From NCBI GenBank assembly GCA_037074615.1, contig CM073532.1, positions 18,988,001 through 19,052,000 on the forward strand: a stretch of DNA of 64,000 nucleotides, written 5' to 3'. A program made the translations under genes and the position numbers. The stretch's first letter is position 1; every line of letters begins with the position of its first letter. Below the pieces are notes generated by a model that was not told the DNA's origin, did not search any database, and saw nothing but the letters and a program-made list of their open reading frames with translations. Below, one piece after another: positions 1-10,335 of the stretch. The stretch comes from Leucaena leucocephala (lineage: Eukaryota; Streptophyta; Magnoliopsida; Fabales; Fabaceae).

Positions 1-1031
1 TTACTAGAGTTTGAGGATAAGTTTGATATGAGTAGCCTAAGAACCAGTTACAATCTGTGACATCCCTTCCTATTATCCCAGTCCAGGAATATACGAGGGT
101 ATAGATAAAGATTAAAGGGATATTTCTAGCCCTAATCCACCCCAGCCTTCTTTATGAAAGATAGACAATGTGACTATACTAGTCTCAAGAAAGGCTGTGG
201 GAAGTGAACTACTTAGTTTAGGTTAAGGGATGGAAGGAAGTAGAAATCAAGAGCAGTCAGTTTAGCTGCAGTTCTTCAATGCCGTAGCAAGGATGATAAA
301 TAGAGATGTGATAGAGGGCATTGACCTGGATTAAGTTTTCATGTTAGTAGCATGATATGAGATGGCCATAAGCCAGATATTGCCATATACCCTACGTGAC
401 ATGTAAAGCTAAGTGAGCTTTTGGCAAATGTTCACAACTGATGTGTAAGGATCGGCCATTACTAGGATAAAGACTAGACAAGAAGATTATAAGGGAATGT
501 TTAAAGCAAGTTAGATCCAGGTCGGATGTAAAACAGTTTGGAACATAGCTAGAAGTCCTCGAGAAGTTAGGCCATGACAAAAGGTGACCCGAGGTCGTGA
601 CTAAAGAATGTAGAGCTGTCCAGTCATGACAAGTAGAATGAGATGGTCATAACTAAAGTTCATGGATGCGTTGCGCCTAGTTCATACTCAGGTCATAATG
701 AAGATACGCAGGGACCTGATAAAGGATGAAGATGCCAGCCTTTTACTACCTTATTGCTTTACTACCTTATTGTCGTGATGACATCATCATCCTTAATGAC
801 TCATCAAAATGACATCATCAAGGGACACCTCATATGCTTAGGTGGCATAATGGTGGGGCCCTTGGGACACCTCACCAGCTGACTCAGCACTTCCAGAGAA
901 TTCCAAAGTCTTATCCCAGAATGAACAGCTAAGATCGTGCCACGTGTCCTTAGCTTTTCCTTCTTCCCTTAGATTAGTGCCATGTGGCGTCTTGTTGGGT
1001 ACCTTTCATTTATTTATAGTTTAGTCCCTAA
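1..1031. repeat. Decayed LTR-retroelement sequence
   Basis: No gene is seen here. Positions 575-660 hold degenerate copies of the GTCGTGAC/GTCATGAC motif, spaced as in the array at 24170-24535. Positions 770-1010 match, in inverted orientation, the LTR promoter region at 20960-21230: the TGACTCAG stretch, the CACGTG box and the ATGTGGCGTC block occur in mirrored order. The first 560 bases show no recognisable coding sequence. Interpreted as an old, mutated relative of the 20528-28605 element. Confidence 0.55.
939..947 (-). promoter_or_regulatory. ABRE/G-box relic in old LTR
   Basis: GCCACGTGT on the plus strand reads ACACGTGGC on the minus strand, the abscisic-acid-response/G-box type motif. 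The same motif sits at the matching place in the two LTRs at 21022 and 27581, so it is a conserved part of this LTR family and not a chance hit. Confidence 0.4.
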
Positions 1032-2149
1032 TGAAACTTCCTTACTTTCGTACGTCTTAGGGACCATTCGGTAGCATTTAGAACCACTTAGATGACCTTT
1101 GAAATCCATTAGCTAAATCTGGAATTTTTACTCTTGGCGAGTTACTATTCATATGGTATTCCAGATTGGGTAACAAACTTTGATAAATCATAATTAATTC
1201 TAGAAACGTCAGAATGAGGTGGTTCAAAATTCTAGTCGAAGCTAGCATCTTGAAATTTAATGGAAAAATAATTTTCTAACCAAAGGATTAGCCAATTGAT
1301 ACAGTTTATTCGTCAAAATTTATTGTTCATCTTTGGAAAATTCGTTCTCTTGGTTCCCTTATCCAAATGAGACGTATTACTTATGGATTTAAAGCTCCAT
1401 ATGTGTATTTTAAGCTTATAAAATTTTATGAGTTAATTCTTTCATTTGCTAGGTCAAACTGAAGCCACAACAAAACTACTTCAGGACCTACGTTTTACCA
1501 TTTCAGTTTCCTTTCTTTAATTCTCAATAATTGCTCCAACATACATAAACCATCTGTTTGGTCTCTCATACATTCATATACATCATGGACATATTCTACA
1601 ATTATTTCATACATTTCCATCACATAATTATACACTTTACATAATTGGGACAAACCATGCATCATAGGTGAAAGTATCAAATTGTTCACTTTCTTTCCTC
1701 CATTCTTTAGCTCTTCTCCATGCGTACATTTTACATCATGCTTGACCTAAATTGGTTGGTTATGGGAGGGTAAAATTCTAGGGAATCTCAGTAGCAAACA
1801 TTACCACTTAAATATGCAAGATGGATACTAATACATGATATGTAATTTCATTAAATTTTCTTCATTTAGTGAAATGCTATCATGCTATAAGCTTTGTATA
1901 AAATGCATGGACATGGAAACATGTTATTTATAACATATTCAACATCATTCATCATGTCACAACGTCATTCAATCATCATATACATATCAACACATAAGCA
2001 TACCACATCAAGCACATAAAGAGGTAAGTCCACTACCTTGAACTTAAGCTTTCTTCCTTACTCTTGCACTTGCTCCCTAAGCTTTGCAACCATGAAACCT
2101 TTTGGTCAACAACTTCTCGACATCTTCTTGAATGTTTCAAGGTCCTAAA
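1032..2149 (-). repeat. Old chromovirus-type LTR, left part
   Basis: The stretch begins TGAAACTTCCTTAC, matching the 3'-end signature of this LTR family (TGAAACATCC when read on the plus strand) seen at 2150, 16774 and, inverted, at 14587. The block ending in AATCTCAGTAG (near 1785) matches 3243. The LTR is interrupted at 2149 by the Gypsy element and continues at 12094. It is the host copy into which that element inserted. Confidence 0.6.
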
Positions 2150-2512
2150 TGAAATGCCCTTACTTTCGTATATTCTAGGGATCATTTGGTAGCATTTAGA
2201 ATCACTTTCAATGTCATTGAAGTCCAATTTCTTAATCTGGAATTTTTCTCTTCTAACGTACTGTTCACTCTGTAAATTCCAGATGAGTGACCTAACTTCA
2301 GAAAATTATAATTAATTATAGAAAAATCAAAATGAAGTGGTTCCAATTGCTACATGAATCTAACTCAATTATATTTTAGAAAAAAATCACTCATTGACCA
2401 ATCTTTGACCAAGTCAACGTGGGTCAATGTTACAACTTTACTGTTCATCCCACGTTTTCCCCCTAAATCCAGCATTCTGGTCCCAACTTTGAATATTTAT
2501 AACTCCATGTGT

Positions 2513-2780
2513 AGACATCCAAATGAGGCATATTATATATAAAATCGAAGCTTAATATATCTACTATTTACCATAAAAATTTCATATATTTATTCATCCA
2601 TTTACTATTTTTCATACGTTACCATAAACATTTACTATTCATCCATAGACATCCAAACGAGGCATATTATATATAAAATTGAAGCTTAATATGTCTACTA
2701 TTTACCATAAAAATTTCATACATTTATTCATCTATTTACTATTTTTAATCTAGGGTCAAACATCATTAGGTCACCACGTG
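2513..2780. repeat. 134-bp tandem duplication inside the LTR
   Basis: Two imperfect copies starting at 2513 and 2647 (AGACATCCAAATGAGG and AGACATCCAAACGAGG), each running through the ACTATTTACCATAAAAAT block. The duplication lies in the part of the LTR that the truncated partner LTR has lost, so it cannot be dated from the pair. Confidence 0.8.
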
Positions 2781-3612
2781 TTACTGTTCATAGTGGTAAA
2801 TTTCAGCATTTCAACTTTGCATACATATGCATACATCCATCATATATCAGTCAAGCATGCTAAAAATACTCATTAACAATTAATAAGTTGTTATTCATCA
2901 TAACATGTACAAAATTCTCATATTTCTAATACATCCTTTCTGCCTGAAATCCGGTAGCATAACTGCTACCCTTCGTCTTTAGAAAGTAACCGATCTTGTA
3001 CCGATTCGGTAATTCCCGTGAGAACTACCATTCTACATAAGTACCCAGGAAAGACTAGATGAACCGGCTAGGTCCACTCACTTCCAGCCTCCTTAGACAG
3101 TACCTACGTACACAGTACGTATCAGTTCCTTTCTTTACCACTTTGCTAGAATTTTGGCAGCATAACGGCGTCTTTCAAGATTTCCAAAATTTACTTTGAC
3201 ATAGCCTCCCCTGTAATGGGTTATTTGGGATGAGATTCGAGGGAATCTCAGTAGTAATAATCATAACAATATATGTAATGTAGAGTGACAGTGCTTGCTT
3301 GTAATTGTGTACAGATAAGTATGCTGCGTGTTTCCATATTCAATAACATATGATCATAGCATTATAATAGAGCTTCAAGCATAACATATAAGACAACAAT
3401 CCAACCAAACAATAGCACAACCAATCATAAAAACATTACATAAAAGCTAGGATTAGTTACTACCTTAAAAGCTAAGCAGAACTCCAGAACCTCTATACTG
3501 TTTCCAACTCCGCCAGAACTTCCTTTCTTCTTTCTTTCTATCACTTTCTCTCTCAAGAACTTCCTTATCTCTCTAAAATGCTCCTTGGCCGTGATGAATG
3601 AAGAGCTAGGGG

Positions 3613-3620
3613 GTATTTAT
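3613..3620 (-). promoter_or_regulatory. LTR TATA box (3' LTR)
   Basis: TATTTATA on the plus strand gives TATAAATA followed by CCCCC on the minus strand, the same TATAAATACCCCC context as the other LTRs in the window. The partner box in the 5' LTR is at 10589-10596. Confidence 0.6.
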
Positions 3621-5063
3621 AGTTTTGATGGATGGCATTTTTATAATTTTGAAGCCATTTGAACTTGTGGTCCTGGTTTTTTCGGAATTTCCTATTTTTC
3701 TTTATTCCCCTTTACTGCATCATCAAGGGACACCTAAGAGGACACCTCACCCCTCACATTTATCACATGGCGCAATTTGAAGAGCAAGAAGCCTTCTGGA
3801 AGATTTTTGGTCCCATCCGGTACCGGCCCGGTCCATCTCCTCGAAAACTGGACTATTTTCTGAATCTAATTTTTTTGAAAATCCTTATTATGTCTTCTGA
3901 CCTTAAGTTTAGTATCTAGGTCCTTTATATCATTAACACTTTTATACTGGGTCTAAATTCAATTACAGATCCCCTGCGAAATGACCAAAATACCCCTGGG
4001 TGCCCTTTCGTGCACTATCTTAACCCTAAGGGCAAAACCGTCATTTTACACCTTTTTGTACTTTGTCAGGGCATAGATTGACCCTGGTTAACCTTACCTA
4101 TATATGTCTTGGCTTCTGAGCCTGTCCAGAATGACCAAAATGCCCTTCATACACCTATTACCCCTTTAGTACAACGCACGGGCATATTCGTAATTTCGCA
4201 CTTTTCCGGGGTTCTGCTGGACACTGGCCCACCTATCAGTCTAAGAGTCTTATTGGGCCTTTGATGGCGCCATTATTGGGCCTTTCTGGGTCCATTACCT
4301 TTATGGCACGTATTACGAGGAATCTTCCTCTAGCAATGTTCATCGAGCCTTTTATCTATCATACACCGTTAATACACATTCCCGGACACCGGGTCCTTTT
4401 ACCAGATACACTGGCCTACTGTGTTTAGGCATCCCTGTGGGTTATAACAGTCATCTGACTGAGGTCATCCGAACTCATTCAGTCCCTTTTTAAACACCGA
4501 TAAATTCCCTAATCGGATCCCCGGAGGCCTCATACTCCCGTCTGTATTTGCTAATTTGTGAATAACTTTTCCTACAGACCTCCTATCCGTATTCTGTCAG
4601 TTTCCCGACATCCACCCTATCAGGACGCATTATCCTATAATTTCTCACTTATATCTGAAATCTAAGATATCCGGTAGAATTTTTATGACTTTTAGACTAT
4701 CAGATCAATTTTGGCTATCTGGAGTCTTGAAAAATTCCTGTATTAAGCTGAATTACCCGGCGTCACTTGCTCTATCTATTGGTGGAATATGGGGCTGATC
4801 GGAATACGATCACTATTTTTGCCTATTTCCGGTCCAGGTTTTCATAATTACACTTTTGCCCCGGAAGCTTTTCTTCTTTTCAATTAAGCCCCTTTATTTG
4901 GCTAAAATTACACTTAAGGACCCATATTTTTGTTTACTTTTCCTTCTTAGCCTTAACCTTTCCATAATTGCAATCAAGTCCTTTCATTTCCTTTCTTTTT
5001 CAATTTGATCCCTTTCTTTACATAAATAACCACATCTTTTTCCTGAAAAATAATTCATATATT

Positions 5064-5339
5064 TCATTCAATCTGTACATATAAATTAGTACAGAAAATT
5101 AGGGATATTACATTTCTCTCCCCCTTAAAATAAATTTCGTCCTCAAAATTTACATTATACCCATCATATGAAAACAACTTAGGATACTTCCCCCTCATCT
5201 TTTCTTTTGTTTCCCATGTAGCTTCATGTTCAGTCAAGTCTTTCCAGATCACTTTTAATAGAGGGATTTGCTTATTACGTAACTGCTTGACCTTTCGATC
5301 AGTAATTCGTACTGGTCCAACCTCATAGGTCAGATCATC
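5064..5339 (-). pseudogene. Chromodomain-like integrase C terminus
   Basis: The frame reads through a section rich in VGPVRITDRK and IPLLKVIWK, then LTEHEATWETKEKM, the pattern of the chromodomain that ends chromovirus integrases (hydrophobic strand, W at the aromatic cage region, ATWE motif). In the family this module guides integration to heterochromatin. It is in the same frame as the preceding integrase piece but separated from it by a TGA stop at 5338-5340. The frame runs on through the polypurine tract into the LTR, stopping at 5064. Confidence 0.75.
5113..5126 (-). other. Polypurine tract of the Gypsy element
   Basis: On the minus strand the sequence reads AAGGGGGAGAGAAA directly before the LTR start TGTAATATCCC. 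This is the expected plus-strand priming site for reverse transcription. The non-autonomous element at 27072-27086 has a closely similar tract and similar sequence ahead of it, suggesting the two are related. Confidence 0.88.
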
Positions 5340-6483
5340 TCATAGCGCGACTTCATCTTGCTCAATCACATGAGAGGAATCTGGAACATACTTCTTTAAT
5401 TGGGAAACATGAAACACATCATGTATCTGGCTAAGATTTGGAGGAAGAGCCAATCCATAGGCTACTGTCCCCACCTTTGAGAGAATTTGAAATGGTCCGA
5501 TGTATCTTGGATGTAACTTCTTCACTTTGATCGATCATCCGGCTCCTGTAGTTGGAGTTAACTCAAGGAATACATGTTCGCCTTCTTCAAACTCCAACGG
5601 CTTCCTTCTGACATCTGCATAGCTTTTCTGTCTGCTTTGAGCCATCAGCAATCTTTTTCTAATCACCGCAATCTGCTCTGCGGTTTGATCCACTACTTCC
5701 GGACCAAGCATTCTCCTCTCGCTCAACTCTAGCCAGCATAAGGGGGATCTACATTTACGTCCATAGAGTGCTTCAAAAGGTTCCATCTGAATGCTAGTCT
5801 GATAACTATTATTATAAGCAAACTCTATGAGTGGTAAATGAATATCCCAGCTACCTTAAAAATCTAACACATGCTCTCAGCATATCCTCTAACGTTTGTA
5901 TCGTTCTTTCAGATTGTCCATCTGTCTGAGGATGATAAGCTGTACTGAATCTGAGAGTAGTGCCCATTTCTTCCTGTAAAGCCCTCCAGAAATTAGAAGT
6001 AAATCGAGGGTCTCTATCAGACACAATGCTGCTTGGGATACCATGAAGCCTAACAATCTCCTTTATATACAACTTGGCCAGCTTTTCTAGAGAATCCCTT
6101 TTATTAAATGCCAGGAAATATGCTGATTTTGTCAATCAATCCACTACTACCCATACTGCATCATGTTTACTTGGAGTCATGGGTAGTCCTTCCATAAAGT
6201 CCATGGCAATACCATCCCATTTCCACTCAGGGATATCTAGAGGCTGCAATGTTTCTGCTGGCTTTTGATGTTCAATTTTTACTTTCTGGCAGGTCAAGCA
6301 CTTGGACACATAAGCCACTACATCCTTCTTCAATCCAGGCCACCAAAATAACCTTTTAACATCATGGTACATCTTGGTCATACCTGGATGTACTGTATAT
6401 CGGCTTTTATGTGCTTCCTCTAGAATCTTTTCTCTTAATCCCATAGCATTAGGGATATAGGGCCTTCCCCTGAACTGCAACAA
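5340..6483 (-). pseudogene. Gypsy integrase, interrupted
   Basis: The N-terminal zinc-binding HHCC module is visible at 6480-6260 (H...H then CLTCQK). The catalytic core of the DD35E family follows: WDGIAMDF with the first Asp, IVSDRDPRF with the second Asp, and the HPQTDGQSERT stretch with the Glu. Downstream come the ALYGRKCRSP motif and the KLHPRYIGPF beta-barrel part. The frame is broken by TGA at 6136-6138, a frameshift near 5850 and TGA at 5532-5534. At least two of the stops fall where the family usually has arginine, so CGA to TGA is likely. It inserted reverse-transcribed DNA into chromosomes before it decayed. Confidence 0.9.
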
Positions 6484-6632
6484 TCCATCTGGGGAAATCT
6501 CAAAATTCCTGGTCTTCCCTCTCTCCAGCTTATCTTTGAATATTGCTGCGAGCTTATCTACTTTTGAGCCTCTTTTATCTCATCTTTTATGCAAGCTCTG
6601 ACATTAACTCCTCCGAAAGGACTCTCCGTCAG

Positions 6633-8105
6633 TTACATTTGATATAGAGGGCTCCAATTGCGCATATCTTCTATCAATTCCAACTCCTTGATCATCATGT
6701 GTGCAACCTGCACCACTTTTCTACTCAGGGCATCAGCTACCACATTGGCTTTTCCTGGATGGTATTTAATTTGGAAGTCATAATCTTTCAACAATTCCAT
6801 CCATCGTCGTTGCCCCATATTCAGCTCTTTCTGATCCTGTAGATACTTCAGGCTTTTGTGGTCGCAATACAACTCTATAGTTGCTCCATATAAATAGTGT
6901 CTCCGTATCTTCAGAGCGTAAACCACCACAAGCTCCAGATCATGAGTGGGATAATTCTCTTCATGTGGCTTCAACTGCCGAGAAGTGTAGGCTACTACTC
7001 TACCTTGCTGCATCAGCACACATCCCAACCCCTGCTTACTAGCATCAATGTAGACTACATAAGTTTGAGTTGGGTCTGGAATAATCAGCACGGGAGTAGT
7101 GGTTAATCTCTGCTTCAACTCTTGGAAGCTAGCCTCGCACTTCTCATCCCACTTAAACTGCTGGTTCTTTTTGGTAAGCTTGGTAAGTGGCAAGGCAACT
7201 CGAGAAAAGTCTTGAATAAATCTTCTATAGTACCCTGCTAGGCCAAGAAAGCTTCTGATCTCCGTCACTGTCCTCGGCTGCTCCCAGCTCAAAACTACTT
7301 CAACTTTGCTAGGATCCACGGCTACCCCTTCTCGGGATATGACATGACCGAGAAATTTGACTTCTGAAAGCCAAAACTCGCACTTACTCAGCTTAGCATA
7401 AAGCTTCTTTTCTTTAAGGGTACTAAGAACAATTCTCAAATGCCTTTCATGTTCCTCTGTAGATTTGGAGTACACCAAGATATCATCAATGAAGACCACA
7501 ACGAACTGATCTAAATAAGGCTTGAAGATCCGGTTCTTGTAATCCATGAAAATAGCAGGTGCATTCGTCAGCCCAAAAGGCATCACAAGGAACTCAAAAT
7601 GTCCATAGCGCATCCTGAAAGTAGTCTTTGGAATATCATCTGACTTCACCCTTAGCTGATGATAGCCAGATCTTAAGTCAATCTTAGAGAATAAGCTCGC
7701 TCTTGCTAATTGGCCTAGCAGATCGTCGATTCTGGTGAGAAGATACTTATTCTTGACCGTAATCTTATTTAACTCCCGGTAGTCAATGCATAGCCTTAGA
7801 CTGCCATCCTTCTTCTTGATAAATAACACAGGAGCACCCCATGGTGATATACTGGGTCCTATGAAACCCTTCTCCAATAGCTCCTCAATTTGCTTCTTCA
7901 GTTCCATCATCTCATTAGGAGCCATTCTGTATGGGGCTTTGGATACTGGTCCAGCTCCAGGTGCACGTTCTGAAGGCAATCCTTGAATCTCCTTCAGAAA
8001 GACTTCAGGAAATTCATTGACTACTGGGATCTCATTAATTCCTTCTTTTACCTCTGTTTGAACAGAAGAGAATACCAATAACCCTGACATCCTTTCCGTA
8101 GACAT
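6633..8105 (-). pseudogene. Reverse transcriptase-RNase H of the Gypsy element
   Basis: A 490-codon open stretch, nearly complete for RT and RNase H. RT motifs include LCIDYRELNK, MPFGLTNAPA and the catalytic FIDDILVYS. RNase H begins at VYIDASKQGLG and carries the DHKSLKYL segment; the downstream PGKANVVADALSRK segment is also present. It would copy element RNA to DNA and degrade the template RNA. The 5' side overlaps the protease frame through a probable 1-bp deletion near 8065. A TAA at 6633 and a TAG near 6560, plus a frame change before 6483, separate it from integrase. Confidence 0.93.
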
Positions 8106-8605
8106 TTATCTGCCTGAGCCTCCGTTATGAAATTCAATCTTACTTCTGGACTCAAATCAGCAACCTTTGAGCCAAGAACTAGGGTCTTGTTCCTACAGTC
8201 CAGCATCACATTATTGGAGGCTAACCAATTTAAACCAAGTATGACATCGATCTCTCGGAAAGGCATACATATTAAGTCTAGGGTGGTACAGCAGTGCTCA
8301 TAACGCACTATACTATTCAAACAGGCATCAGATGTAACTACCCTAGCATTGGTGGGAGTTTTTACATGTATATCATAACGCAACTTGCTAATCCAAAGGC
8401 CTAGGCGTTTAGCACACTCATAGGAAATAAAGGAATGACTTGCACCCGAATCAAATAAAGCAGTCACAGCATGATCATTGAGATAGATTATACCTTGGAT
8501 CATCTCAGGAGATCGCTGAGCATCCTCCTTGGTGAGTGCAAACACTCTTCCTGGTGTCCGTGGCCTTGGATTTGTTATAGCTTGAGGACATTCTCGGGAA
8601 AAATG
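8048..8605 (-). pseudogene. Gypsy aspartic protease region
   Basis: The open part starts at 8545 in the same frame as gag, after the TGA stop at 8606-8608. The active-site motif ALFDSGASHSFIS (one catalytic Asp per subunit, as in retroviral-type proteases) lies about 32 residues in, followed by VILGLNWL in the C-terminal half. The enzyme would cut the Gag-Pol polyprotein. It runs out of frame into a stop at 8048, while the continuing pol frame is displaced. Confidence 0.9.
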
Positions 8606-9679
8606 TCAGGGCTTTCTGCAGGTGTAACAAACATTCTGTCCCATTAAACATGGTTTGTCACCATGATTCTTTCCACACTTGTCACAGGTTTGGGCCTTCG
8701 TATCTCTGTTGTTGGACCTTCCGCGGAAATTTCCTCTACTCGGCCTCCTATTTTGCCATGGTCGCTTTCTCTTCCTGTAGCTGCTACCACTTGCAGCTTC
8801 TTGATTCCGACCGGCTTTATCAGGAGCTGCTTGATCCCTATTTCCCGATCTGAATAGCATTATGTGATTCATGCTATTTTCAACAATACGGCATGCCTCC
8901 ACGACCTTGTTAAACTGGCTGTATTGTTGAGGAGTTAACTTCTCCTTTAGCGTAGAGTTCAGCCCTCGAATCATCCTTTCTGTCATCCAGCGTTCATCAT
9001 CCACTTGGCGCAGATAAGTGGAATATTGAGATAGCCAGATGAACTTAGCAAGATATTCATCAAATGACTCCTTCTCTCCTTGTCTTAGTACAAGGAATTC
9101 AGCCTCTCTTTCATCTCGAACTGACTGAGGAAAATATTTTTCATGAAATTGCTCAAGAAACACTTCCCAGGTGATCGGAATGTCTCTTGCTTGCAGAAGT
9201 AGCTCAGTATTCTTCCACCACCTATCAGCATCTTTCTCTAGCTGATAGATAGCCATCTGAGCTTTGGTTTCCGTTGGGCAGTCAAGAACCTTAAAGATCT
9301 TTTCTAATAAGCTAATCCAATCCTTAGCTCTCTGCACCTCGAACGTTCCTTCAAATACTGGAGGATTGTACTTACAGAATCTGATCATCCATTGCTGGAT
9401 GCTAGCTGCATCCTCTCTTGGGTCAACCCGTCTCTGGGGCTGCACCGGCTGTGGTTCTCTACTAGCTGATCCTGAAGGCTCGGGTGGCCTCAGGTTGCTT
9501 ACAGCTTCAGCTACCACTACAGCTATGGCGGTATCTCTTTCCTGCTCATTGCGTGCCTGAGCTGCCCGTATTTCCTCAATCATCTTTTGTTGTTGTTCTA
9601 ATCGCTCTAAAATTATTTGATTAATATTTCCAGCTTCGCGTGGTTCCTCTGCTGGAATAGTTCTTCTTGTTCGAACCAT
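8606..9679 (-). pseudogene. Gypsy gag (capsid/nucleocapsid), stop in zinc knuckle
   Basis: A 357-codon frame starting MVRTRRTIP. A Q/E-rich helix lies at about residues 20-65, a retrotransposon-gag domain at about 95-260 (W-containing motifs WMIRF, YQLEKDADRWW, FHEKYFPQ, EFLVLRQGE), then a basic linker (KRKRPW, RGRSNNR). At the end sits the nucleocapsid zinc region, CDKCGKNHG...CYTC. The expected His and last Cys (HFSREC) lie after the TGA at 8606. Gag would form the particle and bind element RNA. Start chosen as the first Met of the family-like N terminus; it is preceded by a leader to 9836. Confidence 0.92.
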
Positions 9680-9836
9680 TTTGTTATGCTATAAGGCAGA
9701 AGAGAATACGATGAATAACAATTCTCATTTCATTCCAAACACAGTATACAAGGTATATATCATAGTCATACATGTACTACTATACTGGTCTTTTATACAT
9801 TATGTACATTGAAAACATTACCCTCTCTATCATACC
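9680..9836 (-). other. Leader between extra frame and gag
   Basis: 157 bp of AT-rich sequence with no open frame of note, lying between the stop of the upstream open frame (9837-9839) and the gag start. Confidence 0.4.
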
Positions 9837-10335
9837 CTAATCCTTCTTAAACTTTATTCTAATAAACTCTCCTACCAAGTATATCCAGTCGGATACAGTA
9901 CAATATGGTTCTTCGTCAAAATATTGATCCAACTCTATTCTCCAGGTAGGAGTAGTCGGCAATACATCATCCATAATCTCTAGCCAAAGACCCAAGGTTA
10001 ACACATTTGGATCCCAGGCTTAATATATGGCTTTTACCCTTGTGATGAAATTCTGATAAACCATATAACCTTGATCTACATTTCTGATCAGGGTCTGCCT
10101 CAGCTCATATAGCTGTCGGGCTAATACCACTGATTTCTCAAATTGTTCTCTACTCAGGTTCTTCCCTGGCACCATCCTTATGATCAGATTTCCCAAAGGT
10201 ATCTCTACTAGTGTCACTCTGGGCTTACTGGGACCTGGTGCATCAATCTGATCAAGTACTGGACTGGATCCTGTAATGTCTACTACATTTGAGGTACCAC
10301 ACTTATTGGAATGGCAGGAATAGGACCTTCCTTAA
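9837..10335 (-). pseudogene. Unrecognised open frame upstream of gag
   Basis: Read on the minus strand, one frame stays open from the LTR junction near 10335 to a TAG at 9837-9839 except for a single TAA at 10020-10022. It gives about 165 codons with protein-like composition: VTLVEIPLGNLII, then a helical stretch with EQFEKSVVLARQLYELRQ, and after the TAA a Trp/acid-rich part (LGLWLEIMDD, WRIELDQYF). No Met start is visible because the 5' end is cut by the LTR deletion. Not recognised as a standard Gypsy domain. It may be an extra ORF of this lineage, a captured gene fragment, or chance. Confidence 0.4.

Larger units (their letters stand above)
2150..5112 (-). repeat. 3' LTR of the Gypsy element (2963 bp)
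   Basis: Full-length LTR. It starts TGAAATGCCC just after the CTAAA duplication and ends GGGATATTACA before the polypurine tract. From about 3372 rightward it matches 10335-12088 nearly base for base. It contains pyrimidine-rich leader sequence (3500-3560) and a TATA box on the minus strand. Confidence 0.9.

Noticed and set aside
6897..7106. Plus-strand frames opposite gag-pol (also 6074-6268, 7786-7986, 8650-8857, 9264-9560)
   Set aside because: They are shadows of the minus-strand retrotransposon frames, with no domain.
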